Assembly: GCA_963969365.1 (NCBI GenBank)
Contig: OZ017753.1
Location: 2,480,001 to 2,544,000, forward strand
Source of the DNA: Asterochloris sp. CNOR1
Lineage: Eukaryota; Chlorophyta; Trebouxiophyceae; Trebouxiales; Trebouxiaceae
Reading direction: 5' to 3'
DNA length: 64,000 nucleotides
Each line of letters starts with the position of its first letter. The first letter of the stretch is position 1. Positions 34,801 through 45,600 of this stretch are shown one piece after another. A program made the position numbers and the translations under genes. Below the pieces are notes generated by a model. It saw only the letters and a list, made by a program, of their open reading frames with translations. It was not told the origin of the DNA and did not search any database.

Positions 34801-36794
34801 AGCTGGCCGCGGCTGGTGTGACTTCAGCCTCTGCCCGCCGCCTGCTGGGGCGCTGCGGCTGTGCTGGCTCCCCCTCGGGCCCTGCAGGCACCACGATGTG
34901 TTGATGCTCAACTGGAATTCCAGTAGAAGCTGCAAAGCTGGCGATTTTGCTGAAGGTGTTGCTGCTGCGCCACCTCTTTGCCAGGCCCAGGAGGCAGCGT
35001 GGTGGGCTGATGCATGTGGACAGAATGCGTCCTGCAAGAGGCGCTGCAGCTGCATCGAGTTCCCTCTGCCTCAGGCCCGCCTCCGCACCCCTGACGTCAC
35101 AAGACGTCCTGCATCCCTGCCTGCACCACCATTGCGCAGGAGGTGCCTTGGGCTGCGCTCAGCACACAGTGCTGCTGCTGCTGGGGCAGTCACCCAAATG
35201 CGAGGCAGTCCTGCACCAGCGCAGCAGGGAGCAGGGTGCCATGCATCAGGAGCCACGTGCCGAGCGGCTGCTGCAGGGTAGGGCTGTCTCAAGGGCAGGG
35301 GCGCCAGCACCTACACTCTGCACCACCTGCAGGTCCTAGCTTGGCACTCCCTCCGATCGCTCTGCCCCCTACTTGAGTCTAGAACTCTGCTCAGCAACCA
35401 GGTCCCCACACTGTAGCTATGGCTGCTGGGTGCCCACTTAGCCTGCCCGCGCTGCAGCTCACCTGACACCCTCTCCTGGTGCCTCGTCCCCTGGCCGTTT
35501 ACGAAGCAGTGACTGGCAGACAGCCCCGCCTTGCTTGTGAGCCTGCCATGCTGCAGCTCACCTGGCGGGCGCCTCTGCTGCTTGGCTCCTTGGCCTTTTG
35601 TGGAGCCAGAGCTGGGGCCCGCCCCCGCGCTGCTGGGACGCTGGCGGCTGGCCAGCAGGTGCAGGGGCTGCGAAGCCCCCTCTGCTGCCCAGTCCCACCC
35701 CTTGCGCTGCGGCTTTGGGTCGCCCTCTGTGTGCCTGGAGCCCTTGCTGCTGGCCTGCTGGCCACGGCCTGAGGAGCCCTCCCAGGCAGGCTCCTTTCCC
35801 TTGCTGGACTGCCCTGCACAGGCTGGGCAAGCACCTTAGTGACACCCTGGTGACGTCATCAGCACCAGGGTGGGCTGCTTCTCTGTGCTGTGCTTGCACA
35901 GAGTGGACTTGAGATGTGACACTTGCTTGGCAGACATCTGGGTCAGCAGGACTGCATGATGGCACTGCGAGGCATGCGCCTGAGAGGTCTCCATCAGGCA
36001 GTTGAAGGCAGTGCGGCGGAGGCTGCAGCTCTGCAAAGTAACGTGGGGACTGACCAACACGTCTGCGCACCAGACCTTGAGACATGTCATAGCGCCTTTG
36101 AATGCTGCTGGGCCGGACAGGGCTCAGAGCTGCTGATGTCCTGCCCTCCTCTGCCTGCAGCTCGGCCGGCTCAGGGGCCCGGCCACTGCTGCTGGCATCT
36201 TCCTGTCGCGGCTCTGCCTGCACACAGCTGGGAAGCTGCATCAGTACAGCTACATCAGGTCATCTGTGTTTTGCTGAGGTCTGCAAGGGCCTGCCGCACT
36301 GTGCTGCTGTGTGTACCTTCTGCAAAGCCGGCATCTCTGTCTGCTGGTCTGCCCATAGCTCCTGAGCAATGGTCGAGAGATTGATTTCATCTATTGCCCT
36401 TGCTGATGTAGGGCGGTCTGCACCTGCAATGGCACGCACTGCATGAGATGACATTGACTCGGCTATGTGGATGAATATAAAGACAAGCAAGTGCTCAGGG
36501 CACTGTCTGCAGTCTGCGATCACCTGGCGCAATTCTGTTCTTAGACTTGAAAGCCTCATGCCGCTTTGCCTGCTCCTTTGGTGACAATCTGAGAATGTTC
36601 AAGTCGTGAATTGTGCCCTGCGGCAATGCAGATGGTTGCATCAATCTGTCCTGATGCAAGGCAGTGCTCAGACCTGCTGTCCTCACATCCCAGTCAGGCT
36701 TGTGCTGGGAAGTACTTCTGGTATGGCGTTGCTTGCCATCCTGACCAGCAACGTTTCGACCTTTTCTTGATGAGGCAGATCGACTGGAGTGCAT
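31898..36794 (-). CDS. SPICE1-like spindle/centriole-associated protein
   Basis: Start ATG at 36794. The first exon contains KPDWDVRTAGL and, further on, DLNILRLSPKE followed by RHEAFKSKNR. Human SPICE1 has QEWDNTV, DLTVHRATPED and RHEMHKSKNR in the same order and near the N-terminus, which is the basis of the call. Later exons: about 36.3-36.4 kb (AIDEINLSTIAQELW), 36.2 kb (Glu/Pro/Ala-rich), 34.3-34.5 kb (a coiled coil, LERERALQGQVEQLGQRLSR), 33.8-33.95 kb (LRASEAAVRSELRAF) and 33.0-33.5 kb, a Gly/Ala/Ser/Pro-rich stretch of imperfect repeats. The last exon ends at TAG 31898. In animals SPICE1 is needed for centriole duplication and spindle assembly. The low-complexity two-thirds is not conserved with anything I recognise, and exon borders there are uncertain. 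It starts 106 bp from the divergent DJ-1 gene. Confidence 0.5.
33040..33290 (-). repeat. Imperfect coding repeats in the SPICE1-like gene
   Basis: On the minus strand this exon encodes repeated short units of the kind SPEPPGGFSRR, SHDPLAGFRRE, STEPLAGCGGR, GEPPAGSGGG and SPQPLSGS. The unit is roughly 14 residues and is degenerate in both length and sequence, as in a decaying minisatellite kept in frame. Confidence 0.7.
35440..35605. repeat. Junction-spanning duplication in the SPICE1-like gene
   Basis: gctgcagctcacctg occurs at 35451 and again at about 35550, each preceded by a gcctgcc block and followed by a ctcctgg/cttggct...ctggcc/ttggcc block. On the minus strand both give an exon end with a CAGGTGAGC-type donor; period near 100 bp. 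Confidence 0.65.
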
Positions 36795-36900
36795 GCAGAC
36801 AGATGTGCAGTAACATGCAAGAGCATCGACTATCAGACAGGGTGGTCAATATTCGTGCATCTTGTGCACAGTGGCCCAGAAGCCCTTGACATACAGCATC
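36795..36900. promoter_or_regulatory. Probable bidirectional promoter, SPICE1-like / DJ-1
   Basis: Divergent start codons are separated by 106 bp. No individual promoter element is recognised. Confidence 0.5.
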
Positions 36901-38159
36901 ATGGGCAAGAAGGTGGTGCTGCTAGTGGGTGATGCTGTGGAGGACTATGAGGTGCCCCTCTACCCTGTACTGCAGTGCCATGTCAGCAGGAGTTCCTAGC
37001 TGACAATGCTGAGTGTACCTGCCTGCAGGCAATGGTCCCCTTCCAGGCTCTGCAGATGGTGGGCATTGAAGTAGCTGCAGTGTGCCCAGGTACAGCTGGG
37101 GCATGGCAATCACTTGTGCCCCATCTTTGTCTCTTGCCTGCGTGCTGTTGCCGTCCCACTTCTGAGCTGAAGCTCAATTGGAGGCAGTCAACATTCTGCT
37201 GACTCTGTGTCTGTGGACGCAGACAAGACTGCTGGCGACACTGTTCAGGCAGTGGTCCATGACTTGGAGGTGCAGCCCTGTGCAACACAGTACACATTGG
37301 CAGCGCGCTGCTGACATATACATGGCCGGTGTGTGCTGATCAATTTTGCGGCTGGATCTGCAGGACCTGCAGACATACACTGAGAAGCCTGGCCACAAGT
37401 TCCAGCTTACTGCTGACTTCTCCAATGTCCATGCACAGGACTATGATGGGCTGGCCATCTCAGGGTACGCTTTGGCCATGCAATGCTGCTTGCGATGCTG
37501 CACCTCAAAGGCTGTGGACTGCTCTGGTCCCGTGTCGACTGGATGCTTGCTGCAGCACTGCATTGGGTCTAGGTTGCCGGCACGGCACCCAAAGGCTCTG
37601 TGTGCTGCTTTGAGCTGTGCCTCCGGCTGCACTTTCCAGGCAGCTTGGCTTCAGATGCCCATGATGTTTGTCTTGCATGCTGCAGCGGGCGAGCACCTGA
37701 GTACCTGAGGCTCAAACAGCCGGTGCTGGACCTGGTGCGCAGCTTTGTTGAGTCTGGCAAGCCAGTGGCAGCCGTCTGCCACGGACCCCAGATCCTGGCG
37801 GCAGCTGGCGTGCTGGAGGGGCGCAAGTGCACAGCTTACCCAGCAACAGGTGAGCTCGAGGGCCGAGCTGCTCCTGGCAATGTGTGTGTTTTGTGTGTAA
37901 TCGCGTGTGTGTGTGCGCGTGTCCTGTGTAGCTGCCCCGCAGCACTGTCAGGCGGGCTTCAGCTGTCTGCTGACTGTAGGCATGCACACCAACTGCTGGT
38001 GGGTCCATATATGCAGGTCCTGCAAGGCCTGCTTGCCAAGGCCACCTTGTGGCAGCATTGCTGTGAGGCCCACGCATTGATGCAGGACCTGAGGTCAAGC
38101 TGGCAGGCGGCAACTACGTTGAGAAGGAGCTGACAGAGGTGGTGGTCGATGGCAACCTG
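36901..38159 (+). CDS. DJ-1/PfpI family protein (last exon not placed)
   Basis: Glutamine-amidotransferase-like fold, related to plant DJ-1D/YLS5 proteins with glyoxalase III or redox-protective roles. In-frame exons: 36901-36951 ([17 protein letters not shown]), 37029-37089 ([20 protein letters not shown]), 37223-37269 ([16 protein letters not shown]), 37364-37464 ([24 protein letters not shown]), 37686-37849 ([37 protein letters not shown]) and 38086-38159 ([21 protein letters not shown]). AVCHGP contains the nucleophilic cysteine at the elbow, and the glutamate of VEDYE is in the conserved place. The family ends with a short VTAxxxxHP..LG segment. I could not find an exon for it with correct phase in 38160-38900, so the true end is open. 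A single domain is seen here, whereas plant DJ-1 proteins often have two. Confidence 0.85.
37880..37921 (+). repeat. GT-rich microsatellite in a DJ-1 intron
   Basis: Runs of GTGTGT interrupted by a few bases, shortly after a GTGAGC donor. Confidence 0.75.
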
Positions 38160-38765
38160 GTGAGCTTGGCTTGCCTGGCATTGAAAATGCTGCCGTGACG
38201 TTGCTGTGATGCAGCTGGGTGGTGTAGCTGCTTGCTTTGAATCTGTTGCATCTCTGAGCTTCAACATCTGGCTAACACAGCTACATCCTGCGCATTTAGC
38301 AGTGAGGTTGGCTTGCCTAGCTACCAACTCACTGCCAAGGCATTGCTGTGGTGCGGCCGGGTGATCCAGCTGCTAGCTCTGAAAGTTCATATGATCCCTT
38401 CCATTCCTAAGCTTTGGCACCTGGCCAACACAGCTACCTCCTGTGCAGTTAACTTGAGTGTGCTGCAGTCAGAGCTGCTGGAACCTCATGGTATGATGCA
38501 GCTGGCTGAGGCAGCTGCTGGCACTGCAGATAACATCGCCTGCCTGGCCAGGACATCCAGCTTGGCTGGCTCAGTTCATCAAAGCTCTTGGAGTCAGAAT
38601 CTCAATCAATTGAGGGCAAACAGCCACCAGAAGCTTGTACTCTACACCGCAGACTGAGACTTATGATCCACAATCTGGGCAATGATTTCCAGGCCTTCAG
38701 ATCCATCAAGCATTCTGGCCAATCAGGCCTCCCCTTCCATGCAGTGCATGGCCCCCATTGCCCTC
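38160..38765. other. Unresolved 3' region of the DJ-1 gene
   Basis: The region should contain the last intron and last exon of DJ-1. It contains a related pair, ctggctaacacagctacatcctg near 38268 and a similar string near 38421, about 154 bp apart, again suggesting local tandem duplication. No terminal exon with proper phase was identified. Confidence 0.4.
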
Positions 38766-39002
38766 TCAGACTGCATTGGTGTGCCTGGTCCAGTCAAAGC
38801 TCCTATAGCCCTGCTGTGAGTCGCGATGCAATGCAGACTCTGTGTAACAGGTTACCCATCCCCCACAGCTGCCAGCACCTGCATCCGCAAGTCCTGTGGC
38901 TGTCAAGTCTGTCAGAAGATGTACTTGGCTGGTGCCTGGGAGAGCTTTGCCCCCCTTGCACTGCTGCCACAAGTACAACATCACCTGGTCAGTGAAAGCC
39001 TT

Positions 39003-40274
39003 GAAATTTGCGTTGCCAAGCGCCTCTTGGAGCGCCTACAGGGAAGCACATGAGCTGCCTCAAGTCTGCACTGCGGGTGCTTGTGTGGAGGGAAAATGCA
39101 GGAGCTAAAGATTTCACCCTTCATGGAGCAGTCTCGACATGGGCACACCTTCTCCCTGTTTGGTGCTGCGTCGATCTTCCTGATCTGCTCCTGGAGGCGT
39201 GTGTCCTTCAGGATGTCATGCACCTCATGATTTTCAGCTGCAGCGCCACAAATGGACTCAATGCCTCAAGCAGGCAGGAAGCTGACAACAGTGGCCCAGA
39301 GAACAACATGCTGCAGCCAGCAGCACTGCTGCTGCTGCACTGCATGTCACTCAGACCTGGTTCAAGCCACTCCGCGGCTCACAGTGCAGCACGCACAAAT
39401 GCACCTGGGCGTCGAAGCAAAGTGGCATACCGAGTTCTCCAAGCTTTGTCTGCTGCAGCCTAGTTGTGCCCTCCAGCTCCTCAATCTGATCTGCTGGCTT
39501 GCCCATGGAGCCTGCACATGCAAAACGCCTCGGCTACATACAGTGCCTGTAAGCCTGCTGCACACGGACATACTGGGCTGGCCCCAGAGCGCTGTGACAA
39601 CCATTAGCAGCGCTGACGCATGCGCAAACAGAATTGGGCCCCTGAGAGCTCTGGCAGCTTTGTGCAGGTGTCCTCCAAGAGCGTTGCCAGCTTTGTGTTG
39701 CTGTGGAGACAGCAAGCGCCTTTGCTGCTGCAGGTGCTGACAGGACTCTCTGTGGCAAGATTCTTGCATGCCCACCAGAAGCAGCACAGCCTGCGAGAGT
39801 ATGCGATACCTGGCAATGCCGTCACTGGCCCTGCGCCTAAGTCATGGTGCTGTGGCCCACATGGTCACCTCAAGACTGACACCTGACCTGCAGCCCACCT
39901 CCAAGCTGTGCTGCATCCTGCATCCCGGGGACGTAGCGCAGCAGCAGGTTTTGCACTTGGCCATCCGCCCTCTTCACGGAGCGCACAGTAATTGAGTGCC
40001 CTGACATCCCTGGGTTGGCATGCGCGATCTCCTGGGGAACCACCCCAAGCTGCTGGCCAGCTGCATCCAGCACCTGCACCTCTGTATCACAGCAGCCACC
40101 TCTAAGATTGCTTACCCCTCATGGCAACAATCACAAGCACTGGTTGCTGGGCTGCTCACCTACTGAGTTTGCAGGGCTCTGCAGGGTCAGCTTGTCGCCA
40201 GCCTTCAAAGAGTGGATGGCCTGATGGGTGGCCACCATGCCTCTCATCTCAAAATCCACCCTAGCTGCTGTCAT
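39003..40274 (-). CDS. Unresolved gene: beta-rich N-terminal region, ZNHIT3-like C-terminal segment
   Basis: Two N-terminal exons join in frame: 40274-40160 (MTAARVDFEMRGMVATHQ, then KAGDKLTLQSPANS) and 40081-39888 (EVQVLDAAGQQLGVVPQEIA, then SITVRSVKRADGQ). The first region loosely recalls HIRAN-type beta domains (GDKLTL, VLDxxGxxLGVVP), but this is weak. Downstream exons near 39.5-39.44 kb (ADQIEELEGTTRLQQTKLGE), 39.23-39.14 kb (AENHEVHDILKDTRL, QIRKIDAAPNREK) and 39037-39003 (ALQEALGNANFKAFTDQ) resemble the C-terminal helical segment that follows the HIT zinc finger in ZNHIT3 proteins (snoRNP assembly). I found no HIT-type Cys/His finger in between, so either an exon was missed, two genes abut, or the resemblance is superficial. 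The last exon may extend to a stop at 38766. It starts 110 bp from divergent DcpS. Confidence 0.35.
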
Positions 40275-40384
40275 GCTGTCTGCACACTAAGAGAAGCGTG
40301 CATGGGCTACCCTGACCTCTTACGCCTACCTGATCACAGTTCCTCGTACTTGGCTTGCAATTGCAGATCTTCTTGGTTCCCGCA
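40275..40384. promoter_or_regulatory. Probable bidirectional promoter upstream of DcpS
   Basis: Divergent ATGs at 40274 (minus) and 40385 (plus) leave 110 bp. Inferred from layout only. Confidence 0.45.
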
Positions 40385-42501
40385 ATGCATGATCTGACTG
40401 GTTTTCAGGTCGAACGAGTGCTGCACCAGGATGAGAGGACAAAGATAATCTGCCTGCTTGGGAGGTGAGAGGTTTGCAGGAAGCAAAAACAACAATCTGG
40501 GGAGATCTGCTCCTTTTGAGAATGCTTTGAACCCTGCAGTGCCACGCAGGTGGCCAGACAAGGAAGGCCTGGCAATCATCAAGCTTGCCCGTCAGCATTT
40601 CAACACAGAGCAGATGCCAGCATTGCTGGGCAAGGGCAGCATACGCCTTGGGCAGCGGCACTTCCAGAACGATGTATACTCCAAGGCAGGCTCTCTTCAA
40701 TGTGCTGTCCATACACTGCAGAGCAGGTGGCACTTCCTCATGCAAACCTCTCTTGTTGCAGTTCAGCGCTCAGATGCCAGAGGGCTCAGCTGATATCACC
40801 GTGGATCTGACGTTCCCAGCCACTCAAAAGCACATCGACAAGAATGAAGTCCAGGAGGTTTTCATGGTGACCCAGCAACGAGACGATGTGGCTCTTTCAC
40901 TGGTGTTGCATCAACCGTGAGGAGGTCGTGGCCTGGGGTTTGCTGTGCACCTGCCCTGCTGCGGGTCCCACAGACCTTGTCTGTGGTGAACATCGCAATC
41001 CCCAGAGTTGCTAATGCTCTCTGTTGGTGTATCGTTGCAGGGCGGGCGGGCAGCACACAGCCCAGCATGTGCTCTGATTGCAGGTCAACCCATCAGCAAC
41101 TCTGATGTTGCACGATGCACACACGGCAGGCAGCTCCCAGCATCTCTGCCATGTGTGCAGGTGCAGGAGACACCAGAGCTGTACAAGGCAGTGGTCTTGC
41201 CTCACATTGAGTCTTTCCCTGCCTCCCGCCTGCAATGGGTGTACAATATTCTGGAGAAGATGGTGAGAGAAAGTCATCTCAAAGCAGGTAGAGACAGCAG
41301 CTTACTGTCTCAAAATGCTGAATGGCACTTTGAGGCACCTGTGCCATGACAGCCACTTTGGCACAATTTGGAATCTGCCAGTCTGCCTCGCCAGACGCAG
41401 CAAGGCTGAACTTCATTGCACAGACATGTGCGGCATCCATCCGGGCCCGCTATGATGTGCAGCAAGGGACTGTTGTCCTGCCGCATGCAGGCTGAAGTTG
41501 AGCGGCTGCTGTTTGAGGACCCTGATCCTGCAACAGGCTTCATGCTGCACCCAGATCTCAAGTGGGACCAGGCACAGGTCACCGGCCTCTACTGTGTGGC
41601 CATTTGCCACAGGTCAGCCTGCACAGCGCTCAATGCTTCTTGAGTCTCCTCCATACTCACTGGGTGCTTCAACCAGCTAGCAGTGCACTCAAGGGCGCTG
41701 CTGGCTGACTTGTTGCGCGCCTGCTGCTGGTTCAGCATCACATCTCTGGCAAGGGCATGCACAGCATCAAGCAGCTCTGCTGTGCACTGCAGGAGAGATG
41801 TGCGCTCCCTGAGGGACCTGCGTGCAGAGCACCTGCCGCTGCTACTCAACATCAGGCAGAAGGGTGCACAGGTAAGCACTCCTGTTCCAAGCTGAACAGG
41901 TCACTGACAAGCTGGGGAACACCCTGCGCCACAGCAAAGTTCCTCTGCGGCAGCATCCCCACTGCGTTGCAACAGACGTGTCCCTGCCGCAAGTTATCAT
42001 GTCATCTTGGCTTATACTGCTGACTGCAGGTCATCCTCAACAGATTCCAGGTCCCAGACGACAGGTTGCGCATCTACCTTCATTATCAGCCGTCATACTA
42101 CCACCTGCACGTGCACTTTGCGCACCTGCAGCTGGACTTGGGTGGTGGGGCAGCTGTGGGCAAAGCCTACCTGCTGGATGATGTCATTGGTGAGAGCCTC
42201 TGCGCTGCACGCCAGCTGTGGCCCTGCGCTCAGCTGGCAGTGGGCCTGGGTTCTGCCAGCTGTTGCCTTGCACTGCCAGCGTCTATAGTGCAGACCCAGC
42301 TTTGCTGAGGCTGCATTGCATGAGCCTGAATGCCAGCTGCACATGCTCTTGCACCTGTGCTAATGTCATACTCCTTGCTTAACCCTTCTTGCAGACAACA
42401 TCAGAATGACACCAGCCTTCTACAGCCACAAGACTCTCACTTACACGCTGGGCCAGAAGGATCAGTTACTCTCAAAATTAAGGTCACAGGCAGGCAATTG
42501 A
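40385..42501 (+). CDS. DCPS: Scavenger mRNA decapping enzyme DcpS, 296 aa
   Basis: Hydrolyses residual m7GpppN cap after 3'-5' mRNA decay, releasing m7GMP. Eight exons sum to 891 nt in frame: 40385-40464, 40550-40685, 40762-40866, 41161-41262, 41491-41612, 41793-41871, 42030-42189, 42395-42501. The start ATG at 40385 gives MHDLTGFQVERVLHQDERT, aligned with plant DcpS N-termini. The swapped N-terminal domain has HFQNDVYSK and LTFPATQKHIDK; the hinge and catalytic core have LPHIESFPASRLQWVYNIL, GFMLHPDLKWDQ, VAICHRRDVRSLRDL and YLHYQPSYYHLHVHF. HLHVH is the HIT motif whose central histidine is the nucleophile. The C-terminus reads KTLTYTLGQKDQLLSKL. The intron after 40685 is best explained as GC-AG (AAG|GCAGGC). 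Intron 1 is short, 85 bp. The family's length is normal. Confidence 0.95.
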
Positions 42502-42639
42502 GAAGCAAACAGTCTTGCATTTTTCACAGGTTACGGTTCAACCATCGATTCCTGCTGTGGCACAGCATGATGAGCAGGGAGGCCCCTTCGGCTCCCTGCT
42601 CATCTGGCTGTGTTCAGTATGCTGCCCAAGCAGGCACTG
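42502..42639. terminator. Convergent 3' ends of DcpS and PANK2
   Basis: Only 138 bp lie between facing stop codons (TGA 42499 plus, TGA 42640 minus), so the 3' UTRs probably overlap. No TGTAA signal is evident in this short stretch. Confidence 0.4.
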
Positions 42640-45600
42640 TCACCGGTGCAGCGTCTGTCTTGCCATCTCAAATTTGCAGACGCAATCATAGACATTGCCA
42701 CCAAAAAGCTTGGCAGCCAAGTGCTGGTTCTTGATCATTGCGATCTTGAGACAGTCACACCTGCGTGAAAGGTGAGCAGACAGGCTACTGGACGCAGTGA
42801 AGACATCATACACAGCCTGCCTGCTTCTCAACAGGAGCATCAGAGGTGCTTCTCCGCAGCAGTCCATGCTTGAGTCCCAGCAGCAGCACTGAAGCAGTGT
42901 ACACCTGGTCATCAGCAGCAGCATCAAGAACCCACTTGAAGCGGATGTTGAGGTTTGTGTGGATGGCGCGCCCCATCCCCTCAATCACCACCAGGTCAGC
43001 GCCCACTGTGGCATCTGCCAGCGTGTCGGGAATGCGTCTCAGGTCCAGAGTTGGGCTGCCCTGGCCGTTGCTGACCACATACAGCTTGGCCTCCCTGGGA
43101 GCAGCAGAGTCAGGCTGCTCAGCAACACTTTCATGGATGTGCATCCAGGTAGACTGATGCACCAGCTCCTTGCATATGTCCAAACTCCAGTACATCCAAC
43201 AGCTCCCATTCAGGCAGCTACACGTGTCAGACATACAGCTGCATTCACCTCCAGCCTCAAGAGACTGTCTGCTTCCATCCCATGTACTGAGGTGCACAGG
43301 CACACCCCCAGCGCCTCTTCCCCGAGCACTGCAAGGCCTCACCCCAGGACATTGCTGCGCAGGGCAGACGGCGTCTGCTTCTCCCCCAGCCTGCTTGCCT
43401 CTGCCGCAGGCCCCGCCCCTGGCTGTCGCAGCTTGTCCAGCTCTGTACTGCTGTGCTCTCTGGTCATTCCCTGCCACAAAACTGATGGACTGATGAACCG
43501 CTGGAAGATTGATAGCTGTGGGCAAGCTGGCGGTGGGCTCAGACACAGACTTTTTGGATGCAGCAGTGCCTGCTGCCACAGAGTCTGCTCAGCAGCAGCT
43601 TGGGACACCTGTCAGAGATTAGCATGTTGGGTCAAGGAGCAGATGCAGAGGTGCAGCAGCACCCGATACCAATACCCCTGCACAGCAGCACCTGCCTGTA
43701 AGAAAGCCAGTTGTTGGGCAGACATGCAGCGCATCGGCGCCTCAGGCTGCTGCTCAGCAGCACAATGCCAGATCTCTCAGTAGGAGAGTTTTTGTGTGTT
43801 TTGACGCTGACCCTGTCAATCCCTGATGAGCAGCAGCCAGCCAGCAGGCAGTATCTCTTGATTGAGATACAGACCTGCAGGTGCAGCAGCGACCCCTGCC
43901 GCCCTGCGCTGAGCAGCAGTGTGCCCAGGCTGTCAGCAAGCAGCGTGTCGCGCTGGGGACTTGCTGATGCAGTGGTGAATTCTGCAGCCCCTCCTGCTGA
44001 TCACCAAGCTGCCCAGCCTGTCAGCAAGCAGCACGTTGAACCAGGCAGCACACCTGCTGGTGCAGCAGCGATCCCTGCGGGCCCCCCTGCTGCAGCTCCG
44101 CAGTGCCAGCCATGGGATGCCCGTCTTCCGAGAGGCCAGAGCTGCGGCGCAGCCGCGAGGCAGGAGCAGGCTGCCCTCTGGCATCGCCTCCTGCGGTCAT
44201 GCCAGAGGTGCCTGGGCTGCCCACAACTGAGCTTCCCATCTCTGACAGGCGAGTGCTGCTGGGGATGCGCTGGCGCAGTCCGGGGAAGGGCGGGATGCGC
44301 CCACCGTTGCTGTTTGTGGCTTCCAGAGCAGCCGCACGAGCACCCTGCACGCAATAACTGGACTGTCTTTTCTGGCAGCACAGCCATGTAGAAGTGTGTG
44401 CACCGCAGACATTATGGCCCCTAGCCCTGCCGCCTGAGCAAGCTGCACATGAGTAGGCAAAGGACATCTGTTGCAGCACCGCCAGCTTTGCTGACCATGC
44501 TTTGTGGCCTCTGCTCCCAAAGGTCTGAATGCCTTGCCCTGTTGAGCTGTAGGTGCCTCAATTGCAGGCCTGGGAGGTCCAAAGCACAAGGCATCGCCCC
44601 ATGCGATTGCTGCATGCCCCTGGCAGGATGATCTTTCCAGCAAGAGAGCATCAGCACAATACCTTACAAGACTGCTTCCCTGCAGCGTTGGACAGGCAGA
44701 CAAGACTTGCTGCCAGCCAAGCAGGTTTGCTGAGCTTGAGCATCTTGTGCCCAGTTGCACAATGTTGCTGCATTGGTCGGCCAAGCAGGCAAGGCCTGCT
44801 GCCACACAAGCAGGTCCATGATAGTGCTAGCTCAGCAGCTTTGGCAGCTCACCTTGATGACTGGACAGAGTTCAGACAGCTGGGTGATGATCTGCTGCAG
44901 CTCCATGGCAGTGATGTCGTTGATGGCGGGCAGCGCATTGCCCACCAGGATCACCTCTGCACCCATGCGCAGCAGCTCCCTGCACAGTGAGCAATCACTT
45001 GAACAAAAATCGGCACTGTTTTACTGAGTGCCCGGAGTGCAGGCATGCAGGGGTATGCAGGCAGCATGGTGGCAGGATTTAGGACACAATCTACAAATCC
45101 TGCAGCCTGCAGAAATGGCTCCTACAAAGCTGGCAGCATGTCAGGCTGGCTGCACACCATGTCAGCGTGGCGCCCACAACTGAGAATGATGACAGACTCG
45201 GGAACCAGGCAGTCAGTACTCGACTGCTGCCACCGACTGGCAGCTGGGCTGCTCTGCCAGGCCGGCGCGGCAGGACAGCATGCAGCCGAGCAGTGGCCAC
45301 CAGCATGGCAGCCCACTGCAGGGGCTGTGTGTCTAGCCAGCCATCCAGGGCAAGTGCTGACCTTGCCAGGGGCAGCATGCCGAGCATGATGTCTGCGCCT
45401 GCGTTGTCCACAAACATGATGACGCGCTTCCACGGCGACTTGGGAACCCCTGCAGAGACATGCGGCGTGTGATGAACAACTCAACGTCAGCAGCATCAGC
45501 AGCAGCAGCAGAGAAAAGCCTCACGGTGGCGCTGCACAGAACAAGCTTGCGCCCTTTTTGCAAAGCTTCTGAGAGCCAGCTCAGCCTCAGTTCCAACCTG

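Noticed and set aside
43711-44391. 226-codon plus-strand open frame
   Set aside because: It overlaps the minus-strand PANK2 gene and is Gln/Ala/Pro-rich with no motif.
44197-44805. 202-codon minus-strand open frame
   Set aside because: It lies between the PANK2 DUF89 exons at 44.9 and 43.1 kb and does not match DUF89; probably intronic apart from small exon parts.
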